In this document: piece after piece, positions 23,701 through 34,418 of the stretch | Layout of the letters: each line of letters opens with the position of its first letter | Numbering within the stretch: position 1 is the first letter of the stretch | Assembly: GCA_037074765.1 (NCBI GenBank) | Contig: JBAMDO010000040.1 | Location: forward strand, 62,001 to 126,000 | Direction of reading: 5' to 3' | Source of the DNA: Mansonella perstans | Lineage: Eukaryota; Nematoda; Chromadorea; Rhabditida; Onchocercidae | DNA length: 64,000 nucleotides | Made by a program: the position numbers and the translations under genes | The notes under the pieces: model-generated | Seen by the model: the letters and a program-made list of their open reading frames with translations, nothing else | Database searches by the model: none | Told to the model about the DNA's origin: nothing

Positions 23701-25273
23701 AAATCTATAGCTGAAATATCAAAGTTTCAGTTCACATTTCAAATCATAATCATACTGCTACGACTATTAGCACTTTCCAAATATCACCTGCAGATTCGCA
23801 TTCAATCATTTATCAGTTGAAATAGGGAAAGCAATGATGCTCGTTACTAAATTAGGTAGTTTTATCTCTCGATGACTAGATACGAAATAAATTCCCATAA
23901 ACTTTGTATGAATTCCTCTACTTTCATTTTTTTTTATTTGTAGTTACTTGATTTTATCATACATATTTCATCTTGGTTTAATTAGTTTTCTTCTATATAT
24001 TTAAAAATACTTGAGTAGGCCAAGTATTTAAATGACCAAGTATTGAATAACTTCGGTCTTTTGTTAAGGAAGTATGGATAGGATTGAAGGATTTTTTATT
24101 ACGGGACAGGTAAATGATCTGTCCGTTTATTATCGGTCGAGTCAATGATGAAGAACGCTTTAAAGATATTGCTCTATGAAATACCCAATATAGTATTTTA
24201 ATATCTTACACTGAGCGGTATCTTTGTTATACAATCCACTGCATAAATATTAAAGGAAAAAAAAGCATTCCTTGCAAGAAGGAAACTGTTATAATAAAGG
24301 CAAATTTAGTAAGGGTAAAATTACCTGTGAAAATATCTTTTGACTTGGACTTTTAGGCTTCCAGCAGCTGCATCATTATGAATATAACCTGTAATAAGCT
24401 CCATCTCTTCTTTTTTTCCTCTCTCTTTTTCTAGACAATACGAGCTTTTTTTCTGTACATAGAGATTTATTCTCTTACAATTTCATATTATGCATTCTAA
24501 GGTTATAAAAATTCTTGATCAAAATATAATTCAAAAAGTTGAAGCTCTGATTGCTCGAAATTGATTACCATTAAGGTATATCATTCACTTTGAACTTTAT
24601 CAGAACTTACCAATTCGTGACTGTATGAAAATATCGATTAAAAATACAATGTCGAATAGGAAATTACAAGTTAGCCAATGGTAAAAGTAATACGTGTAAA
24701 TTTCCTTGTAAACAAATATCACAACCATAAGTAAGTTGTAAAAGCAACCCATGCAAACAATCGCTGTCCAATAGTACAGCAAAGAGGACGTCGGCTTTAC
24801 CACAAAGAATGCCAATCTTCTGCAAAGATATTTTAAGTATTACTTACATGAACTATTCCAGTTACTGATATAACAGACTTATTTGAATATACTACCACCT
24901 TTCTTAAAGAAGCTATGATTTTTCCATTATGTGTATGTATTCAACACTATCAACTAAATTTTAGCCTTCTAAGGCTTTTATTTGATTGTACCCTGCATAC
25001 CATCAGGAAATGTATTGCATTGCATAATTCAGAAATCCAAATTACCCCAGTTTTTTAGATGCTAAAACTTTTACCCTGTAACACTGTGAAATCGGGTAAA
25101 ATGAAAATTTGATGAATTTAACGGAAAGTAAAGAAAATGATGAATAAATACTTTGTTTTGTGGTTTAACCTGTCAATAAAACGACTATCTTTTGTAGACA
25201 TTTCACCAATTATAGTGGATCCCATTGTCGATCTTTTTACCATATTCTTCATAATCATCTGTGTGGCTTTCAT
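20733..25273 (-). CDS. Cyclic-nucleotide-gated channel subunit, divergent pore and ligand site
   Basis: Plasma-membrane cation channel subunit of the CNG family (C. elegans TAX-4/TAX-2/CNG group), usually sensory. Minus-strand exons: 25273-25170, 24819-24611, 24388-24325, 23704-23457, 23305-23131, 23023-22933, 22569-22397, 22236-22155, 22087-21998, 21809-21711, 21593-21341, 21243-21080, 20846-20733, totalling 621 residues. An in-frame TAG six bases before the ATG supports the start. S1-S2 at about 36-104 (DIVFLIDIFIQSRIG), S3 (FWLDVACIFPFDFLLIY), S4 (LVRLNRLLKSYRF), S5, pore (YWSSLTLTTKGQQPYP), S6 (IDTLIGLLIFAVIIGSVGSI), C-linker, cNMP-binding fold (MYIVKRGQLNC, KEGAVFGQLAILN, VRSIGYTDVYIL) and a C-terminal coiled coil (LEEQLDEIAKRTDTLNDEIN). 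The family's pore TIGE, FGE and R-T phosphate contacts are replaced by TKGQ, FGQ and H-N, so it may be a modulatory subunit. The exact orthologue is unresolved. Confidence 0.92.
22343..22373. repeat. 12-bp perfect inverted repeat in a CNG intron
   Basis: CTTTCTAAGCTT (22343-22354) and AAGCTTAGAAAG (22362-22373) are perfectly complementary around a 7-base loop. They lie in the intron between the S6 and C-linker exons. Could be a chance hairpin or the remnant of a small element. Confidence 0.6.
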
Positions 25274-26724
25274 TTTCTAATTTAACGTTTTGATCCTATT
25301 ACGAATGATCTCTAATTTAAAATTCATGATTTTATGTCAAAAGAATTATTTGAAGCTGATTGAGACAGAAAAAAGCATAAAAACAATAGAAAATTTTCAG
25401 AATTTATGTAATTGATTTGAAATTATTATAAAGAGAAACGATCAAAAATGGAGGTGAAGAGTTAGAATTTAAATTTCTTATGATCCATTCATACTTTTTT
25501 TTTACTATTTTTCTTTTGCATCATCTTAGACTAGAGTGGTAGAAGTTGATGCTAATTTATCAATAACTTCCGCAGCTGAAATAAACGGACCATAAAAATG
25601 GAAACGATATTATCTAATTTGACCATTCGACAATCATTATGTCATCTTTAACCCGGAACTGATTGTCTGCCGGTTTGACACTGAAACTTCGGCTCATATA
25701 TTAATCGCTATATTCATCCGACATTAATTTCGCCCAACTTGGAAGTGTAGTTGTACGCAGGTATAAATATTTTAGGTGAAGACTCTTTCAAATATTTCTG
25801 ATTTCATGATCCATTACCAAAATATCATGTTTTTCATGTTAATAAAGAAGTTTATCAGTCTAATCACCATTGTATCGTAATGCGATAAGTAACATTGGAG
25901 ATTTCTAAACAACTAAGATATAGAATTCAAGGTATTTAGTAAAACTGAAGATATTTATATTACTTTGTAAATTACATGACTGGATAAGAGGAAGAAGATA
26001 TGAAGTTTAGTTGGCGTGTGATGGAAGCATCATTGTGTCACCTTGGAAACCATTTTCGTCTTTCAGTCTTTCGTCTAAAATATCCAAGTGTGTGATTCAA
26101 ACAAAAAAAGACTGAATGGTAATAATGCCACTGCTGAAATCTCTTGAAACGCTAAGAAATCATTTGTCTCCGGCATCTTCACTTCATTTTCGATGTATAA
26201 TACTTAATTTTGCTGAGAAATTAGATCAATTCAAATTGTTATGTATGAAATGCTCAAAAATTTTACGCTCATGGTGTATATTGCTAATGGGAGATATCGA
26301 ATGTTTTAAATACAGATATTTGTTTTTTTATGCTTTTTAATTTTTATTATTTTAAATTCATATTTCATTATATCTTCTGCTGATGTATCAGTGTTCGCCG
26401 TATATATTTGTTTTCTTGACATCAAGAAAAATCGGTTGACTTCTGTATTCTTTGCCTCTTGGCATATGAATCCGATACACTAACTATGCCACAATGCTGG
26501 TTGATACATGCAATCGAAAATGCGAAGGTTTAATATGAAAATCTTTCTAGTTACGTTGCTTGGAAGTCATCATATCATAAGAGGCAAGAAAATGAACCTA
26601 GCAATTTGAACAGTGTAAGACATCATATCTATTTGTAACACAAACGCTAACATAAAAGATAAATATAATATACTTCCTCCAAAAACGAATTAAATCGTGC
26701 TTCCATATTTCAAGAACTTTTCAC

Positions 26725-26749
26725 AAAAAAAAAAAAAAAAAAAAAAAAA
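26725..26749 (+). repeat. A25 homopolymer
   Basis: Uninterrupted run of 25 A, one of several long homopolymers in the window. No flanking target-site duplication or retroposed gene body is visible, so it is not evidently a retroposon tail. Confidence 0.8.
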
Positions 26750-27850
26750 GTGGATTTCAATGATTTCCGTGCTTTTCAATGTTCTAACAAGAAGGAATCG
26801 GTTCTGCTGCTGCGGAATTTAACCATTTAGCTTATTTTTAAAAAAGCGTAGCTACTCAAGGTTACGTGGCTACTTTTTGAATATGCTTCATGGGCAAAAC
26901 CAAGGTCATTATGCTTCCCAATTCGTGATAAAGCAAAAGATACAAAAGATAAGTAAAAATAGTACGGGAAGTAATATATGTTGAAACAAACAGTTAGGTG
27001 GGAAGACTGCATGAATGCCTAATATTACCATGACGAATTACAGCAAATGATACGAAAAGGTTAGTGTTTTAACTTAAATAAACATATAAGAACACTAGCA
27101 TTTGAAGAACAAACAATAGCTGGAACAACACTCACACGAAAAATTTTATGTTCATTACCCGTCACGACGTTGGTATATTATTCAGCATTAAATAACAAAA
27201 AAAGAAACGGTACTGAATATAGAGTCTGAATTATGGGATCAATATACATTTACTGATCCCAGTAGATTAAATACTGCGTAAATATCGGTGTAGGACCAGT
27301 TTGTATACTACCCTAAAATAGCTTTAAGTTTAAGTCTAGCACAGTAAGTATTTCCCCACATGAAATATGAAATACTGCAATGTTATAACGCTAACGTAAA
27401 AGTGCTCTATAATTGATATAATCCTTGTTTCCTGAACTACAATTTCGATGAACAATCCAGTAAAAGCTTATTTCACAAAAACTTTCAGGTCAGAGTACCT
27501 TTAAAGACCTTTATGTTATTATATTAATTATATATATTATCTACATAATTATTTATATAATTATTACTACTATTACTATCATTAAACGAATATGACAACT
27601 ATACTAATGCTTCCAAAACTTGAAAAGTACATCTCAAAGAGTGAAGTTATCCAAATGATAATATTAATGATAATAATAACAATAGTAATAATAATGGATA
27701 AGATTAAGAAAAATGAATACAGCACGCAAAATTTGAAAACAAAATACAAATGCAACATATGGACTTCAAGTAAAACTATTTTAAAAAAATATATTACTAC
27801 ATTTTAACATATAAAAAAAAAAGTAAACTTAAAACTATCTGCAACTACCT

Positions 27851-27879
27851 TTTCCTAAATCTCATATAGATTTAGGAAA
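27851..27879. repeat. 12-bp perfect inverted repeat
   Basis: TTTCCTAAATCT (27851-27862) and AGATTTAGGAAA (27868-27879) pair perfectly with a 5-base loop, CATAT. It is intergenic, about 700 bp beyond the 3' end of the DUF229 gene. Purpose unknown. Confidence 0.6.
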
Positions 27880-28548
27880 GGGAGAAACCGAATAGTGCTA
27901 GTTTTCCTTAAAAATCCTAAATGATGGGTTGAAATATACCAGTAATTAGAAGAATGGTTGAGGGGTATTGTTTTATCAGCGCTTAGATTCTGCTACAAGC
28001 TTTAGTCCCATCTCAAAAATTCCTATTCACAATGATTTACAAGTGATGTAACAGGCAAATTCTTCGACTCATAGCTCCCCTCTTATTCATTCTTCCATTC
28101 TTATTATCAATTTCATCTCGTTTATTATTTAGTTACTACTCCTCTATTTATTTGTTATATCTTTTAGTTCCAATTTTTAGATCCCTGATTAGACAGACAC
28201 ACCAAATGTGTAAAGCTGCAACCAGAATACCTGGCATACCGTGAAAATGAGGAATTACAATGTAAACAGACTACTTGGAATGACCAGAAATTATTACTTG
28301 ACTCACTATTAGGTGACTGCTCATACTCACACAAGAATAATAAGAACAAACTAAAAGAAATGATGAAACAAGGAAAAATAACTGATGAAAAAAAAAATGA
28401 TGAAAAAGGAAAAAATGACGCCAGTAGCAAAATTAATCATAAAAACTGCACAATATGGGCAAATAATTACAAAGCATAATTATATAAAGGATCGTAATAG
28501 GACATGAGAAAGCGCAAAAAGACATGGATGATTTAACTATGTGAATTA

Positions 28549-31500
28549 CTAAGTATATTGCATATTGTCGATCTTATCATAACAAACACAATAAGCTGCT
28601 AAAAAGTAGTTTATATCAATGATGCAGTGAGGCATATCGCCGTATCTGTTGATGTGACTGATCGATGTCATATCTACAGTTACTGTATTCTTTAGTATAT
28701 CGTATTGCACGGTTGCCTGCAATATATAATTACAGAATAGCCATCAAACACCAGCTTTGATATCAAAATCATGGACAAAATCGAACTCGATTTCCTATTG
28801 CAGTCTGACCTAAACAAGTCAAAAAAAATTGCAAAGTGTTGTCTTTTAAAGACCTAACAGGTCAGAAACTGACAGCCCAATTGAAGAATAGATCATACAT
28901 AATAATCTCACATACTGCATTGAACCTTTTTCAAGAGGAAACCATGTAGATTTTGACTGGTACGAAGTAATGTAAGAGATAATAAATATTTACGATGATT
29001 TTGCTATATAAACTGACTCTCTTGATTTTTAAAAACTTCACCTCAAAAAGAGCATTTCCTGGTTTTGTAATAAATCTTAGTTGGTAATGTGCAAACGAAG
29101 CTTTGGTATTGGCAATCAAATTTGGTATAAAACCATCCACATCTTTCGTATCTTTGTATTTAAGCAAATTTTCATGCGGGACAAGTCTCCAAGCACTTTC
29201 CAGCTTTGCCTAAAAAAATTATATTTAACTTATTAAGTAACATTTAGAGATAAAAAAAGTAAAACAGAAAATTCTGAATATCAGAGGTAAAACAATGCTT
29301 AAGAACTAATTTTCATGATACACGATCAGGAAAGTTAAACGATTTGTATATTTTATCCTACGGTTCAAAAGTTGTAAACAGAAATGATGACTGTTATAAA
29401 AAAATTCTTATTATATTATTAAGAAACAAAACATCTTGCTAAAAAGCTTACAGATCAGTACTGACTGATACCTGAAAAATTTTACCAGATAATTCATAGC
29501 ACTGTAACTTTTTATTTTTCAGATAGATCTTTATGTTAATAGTTGACAGACCAATTTCAGAGGAGCACACAAGTGTCGCTGAGATTTTGTATGTGAATTT
29601 ATTGTTTGCACAACAGCTTTACTTAATATCATAGATATATTTGTCTGCTCTTCATTATCCATAGCTGATTCCCAATTCAGACATGTACACCAGTGCATTT
29701 CGATACCAGCCTATAATAGATAAAATAAAATCCATGAATTGTTATAAGAAGAAGGCAAAATTTCTCTTTGTTTCTTTTCTTTTTTGACAATATCACCATT
29801 ATGATAATTTTCGATGAGATTACGGAATAGATTACATAAAATTTCGGATATAAACGTAATATAATGGAAATATTGCACCTGGTAAAACGCAATCTTAAAA
29901 AAATACTTCAGCACATATCGACTCGTATATGTTCAAAAGTTAAAGACACTACCATAATTTTCCAGCACAATATATGTACAAACAATTCATTATACAGAAA
30001 ATGTAATCAAATGTACCTACGTATTTGCATAAACAAAATACTCAAAAACAACCTCTTCACATGTTCTTGAAGGAGGAACTGGTCTAAAAAGTGACATGGA
30101 ACGGAATTTTACGTCACCCACAGTATTCAACTCTTGTTCCGTCGGCCAGTGAAGTATATCAAGCAAGGTAGCATGTATGTCGAATGGAGTTACCAGTCTG
30201 AAAAGAGCGTATGAAGCAGTACCCATGAATTAAAAAACCAGTAAAACTGCCCTAACACCGCTAAATAAAACTCAGCATAAGTAAACGAAATATGCTGATT
30301 ATAGCACCACTTCGATAAATTGAAATAAAAAATATTAGGGAAAAATCTATGTAAGTAAAGCTATCAAATAATGAACCTTGCTTTATTAGCTTTCAAATTC
30401 TTCCATGCTGTCCTTCCTTTATCGCTTTCTCTGAATTTTTTCGGAAGTGAGAGGGAAAAAAATGGAAGCCTTTCCTCCAGCTGCCCTTAAAATCTACAAT
30501 TCCTCACCAGTGAATAAAAAGATATGAAATCTTTTTCTTTTTTTACTCTGCAAAATTTCCAATGCAGATCTTCAAAAACCCAGATTTTTTTTCATCGAAC
30601 GAACCTTGATGAGTAGCACGCAATTTTGCAAAACGATGTCCATGATCGGCCATCACAATGACTAAAGCATTATCAAGAAGACCACTCTCTTTTAAGTTTT
30701 TGAGATTCAACATCGCATCCTCATCAACAACTTCTACCAGATTAACATCATCGTGGCTTAATAAGCTATGGAATGCAAGCAGAAACTTCGATGTGTTATA
30801 CTTGTATCTCTCCATGAATTCACCGGTATATCGGAACCATTCCTGAAACACACAGTGCACAAAAAAACGGCAAAATAAGTTAGAAGCACTGGAAATTGAA
30901 ATACAAAGAATATATAATACTGACAAGTGAATGATTTAATTTCAGTTTCTACATATGCTGTTTTTTTGCTCAGTGCATTTTGAATTACTGTACCCTGCAA
31001 ATTGTTGGAACTGGATGTCGAAGGTTCCCAATTTAGAAAATCGCTAGTTTCACTCAAAACAGACGCGATTTTTTTGAGATAAACAAAAATTAAAAACTAA
31101 AAAAGAAAGGGCAAAATTAAGAAAAAAAACCTTATGCATTGGCACTGAACCTAAACACTGCAAATTGGAAAACATATCTTCGGCTCTTTGAAAAAACGTC
31201 CGCACGTAATGGTCGGTTGGTTGATCCTTAAAACCCTGAAAAAATTTGATCACATAAATCCGAAGTTCTTCGAGTTTTTGCCTTTAAATTGAAGCAAGCG
31301 AAGTACTTCGAAATCAAAAAATATAAATAAAATAAATTCCAACCTTCAAACGATATGTGAACGTTCCAAGCTTTGCTGAGTCCTCCGCGTACAACGTTAT
31401 ATAGCCGGCTTCGGAAAAATTTTTCCATACAAAGGGATATACTTCATCAACATAATTTGCTTGTGGAAAACGCTTGCTATAATGGATACATAAATGCAGT

Positions 31501-34418
31501 TATTAAAAGTCCTTTATGGTATGTTAGTAAAAGCAACACTGTTATTTTCCCGAATATGTCCTATTTGAAATACTTTAAAGAAAAATCAAACCATGGTGTC
31601 CTTCAAAAAGCAAAGAGTAAAATAAGGTTTTTTTTGGAATTTAGAAACCTTAATATATTCGGAAGAGTCATCAAACATTAGAACTTAAAAAAGTTCATTG
31701 AATAAAAAATATTTTATCAGTATTTTATTATTCTTATACCAAAAAAAAAAAAACTTTTTGCCTTTGCTTGTTCCTAATTTCGAAGTAGATATGTACGACT
31801 TTTGTGTAAAGCATAAATTAAAGAAAAAGAAATGAAGAAAAACAGCCAATGATTTTTACAGAAAATGATAAAAACTTAACCGCGTAAGAGGGAGTTCCTG
31901 TTCCGTTTGTCCAGTCAGAATCGGTATTAACGCTTGAGGAGTACCATCTCCAACAATGTTGTATCCTTAAAAAGTTAATGGAAATAAGGTACTGAACCTC
32001 CCATAATTTAACTCAATAAAATGATTAAAACTGTCTCTATTCATATCTATTCTGATTATCCTTAAAGAATAAAATGTGTTGTCATCGAAATAAAAATCAA
32101 CAGAAGTATAAGATTATATGCCCGCCAGGTCATCGATAAATATTTAATGTTTTCACTAAATAAGTTAGTTGCAGTTCGGACCTATCTATACATTATACAT
32201 ACATTTATCCTTTTTGTTATTATTAAAAGAATGATGCATACCATCAAGCACAACTGCACCGAATTCTTCCTCAATATACTTGACTGTTTTCGGCAGTTTA
32301 CGACGAAATGACAATTGAGATAGTGAATCGAAGCCTATAAAAATATAATGCTACTTCCGTTTTCCAATAAACAAACATATGTTGAATATATGCGCATACC
32401 TATGAAATAAACGTCAAGACCAGACCAGTCGGAAGATTTCTTGACAGAAGACAAATATTCTTCTTTTTTTCGATCAGGAACAACCGTCCACAATAAATGT
32501 TTCCTTCAAAAAAGAAGTTCCATGAATTTGAATAGCTTTTAACATGGACAATTCAGACTCTTTACCGGCATATAAAAGCACAGAAATTTTTTTTAATCGC
32601 CAAGGCTTACGTTGACAGTGATGTGTAGTAAATCTTAAAACCTTAAATAATATAATTTCTTCATATCGCCGACAGCTTCTTAGGATGTCAGTATCACTTA
32701 TAGTTTCTTCAGTCCTTTTCTTAAACTGAGATCCCGGTAAAAAATCTTACATGAGTTAAAAATGATTAGCAAGCTTATAGGCATTTCTATTATATATTTA
32801 AATCGCATTACAATGAAAACTAGAAAACATAACATCAGAAATTAAAAAGTCAGAAAACGATAAGAAAAGTCTCCAAACTAAGTTTCGAAACACCTTTTCT
32901 CGACAAAAACAAACCACTTTTCTTGATCATCTCCAAGGCATTCGACAACAGCGTAGTCTTTGGTCATAGGATTACCAGATGCAATTGAAATCTCATGATC
33001 AATTTTTAATTTATTGTCATTAACCCGTTCAAAATAGGCAACAGTACATTTGATGTCACCATGATGTCTATAAAATTTCAGAAATTATTCAAGTTTAAAA
33101 AAAAGTGGGAAGAAAATATAAAAGCCAATTCGACAGTTACTGTAAGATAAGACAATTTTACTTGATAGCGTCAGATGAAATAGTAAACAATCCCTTGTCG
33201 TCAACAAAAGCCCACTCTTTTTCCTTATTTTTACCACAATCGAGAGCATCTACATGGTGAAAAAAACCAATAACTTCACTACCATTGATATTTAACTTCG
33301 GAATACGACAAGCCTGAAAAAATTCGTTAAAATGGATTTATGTTTGAAAGAGGGTATGCAAATGTTCCCTATGTTACCAAAATTACTGTAGTGTTCCTTT
33401 GAAAAAATGAATGTATGCTGAATAAACTTTTAAAAACCTCCCTAAGAATGATTTATAATAGCACAAAAGTAAATGTACAGAGTCATTAAGTCATCCGTCG
33501 ACTAAACTATCGGTGACCTATCCAGAAAAATAAGTAAAAATAGTACCTGTTCAAATTTTCTAGAAAAATTATTACTTCGACTGATTGATTTCCGCATATC
33601 GCTTGTATCACCACCCAATACTATTATATGCGGCAACTGAAAAAGAATAAATCACAATAAACAAATAGGATCATTCAAAAAGACCCGAGCTAAAATTGAG
33701 AAAAAATGATATTTCAAATAAATATTAGAAAGTGGAGTCCGTGTAACAAAAATGTTCACTTCCACATAACAAAAACGAACTCTATACTTCAATGAGCGCC
33801 ACCGCAAATGACAAATTAAATTTTCAAATGAATTACAGGGAAATTTCGCATTATTTATGTCTAACAGTGACTGCGCAGATAAATTATGCATAAAAAACAA
33901 CCGATGGATAAGGAATAGATTCCTCAATAGAGTATGCTGTATCTGTTGAATATTTCGAGGAATATGAAAAGGTGAACGTTACAATGAACGCAATAACCAG
34001 AAGTAAAAGAATGCGGAATAGTTTTCTCAGATGCCTCGGAAACCTGCTAACCCTGTTTAAATCTAAAAAGAACATGTGTAAAGAGATATCATCTTTAAAC
34101 AAAAAAGATTTCAACAACTGACTCACAGACAAATAAAAACAGTGACTTGTTTCCAAAATGTAAACGGCACGACTATTTCTCTGATAAAGATTCATTATTA
34201 CAAAGAGTGAATAATCAATTTTAAAACAAAATTTTTTTGTTGCAAACGTTGCAAATTAAAGGAGAACCACTTCATTTATTAATATCCAAAAAATTCAACT
34301 GTCGATGATGAAAATTGCTGGAGATTTAAACGTTAAAAAATAACCATGTAAACTTTGGTTTCAAGCACCTTCACAATAATGTAGAAGTATGAAAATGATA
34401 ATCTTTACCATTTATCAT
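28549..34418 (-). CDS. DUF229 family membrane-anchored alkaline-phosphatase-superfamily protein
   Basis: Member of the DUF229 family, a sulfatase/alkaline-phosphatase-fold group abundant in nematodes; substrate unknown. Minus-strand exons: 34418-34409, 34062-33902, 33636-33547, 33313-33162, 33067-32915, 32503-32400, 32334-32242, 31965-31881, 31476-31344, 31235-31131, 30842-30605, 30485-30377, 30197-30053, 29710-29552, 29209-29042, 28716-28549. They total 690 residues, in frame throughout. Type II topology: basic N-terminus (RFPRHLRK), then a signal anchor (LFRILLLLVIAFIVTFTFSY). Family landmarks: WSGLDVYFIGFDSLSQLSFR (nucleophile region), GYNIVGDGTPQALIPILTGQ, GYITLYAEDSAKLGTF, DNALVIVMADHGHRFA (metal site ADHGHR), QLEERLPFFSLSLPKKFR, LVTPFDIHATLLDILHW, SRTCEEAGIEMHWCTCL, NRYGDMPHCI. 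The first coding exon is only 10 nt. It was chosen because it gives an ATG and correct phase; the start is the least certain part. Confidence 0.87.

Larger units (their letters stand above)
25274..28548. other. Intergenic between CNG channel and DUF229 gene
   Basis: 3.3 kb AT-rich DNA; would include the CNG promoter. Contains an A25 tract at 26725-26749, an AT/trinucleotide-like stretch near 27510-27700 (TAATAATAATGG), a perfect hairpin at 27851-27879 and an orphan Lys/Asn-rich open frame at 28183-28479 (+). No recognisable gene, RNA or transposon. Confidence 0.45.

Noticed and set aside
32560..32705. Open minus-strand segment reading ILRSCRRYEEIILFKVLRF... between two DUF229 exons, flanked by AG and GTAAAG
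   Set aside because: Its end phase does not fit the following exon, whereas joining 32915 directly to 32503 gives QEKW-KHLLWTVVP in frame, matching the family. Treated as intron.
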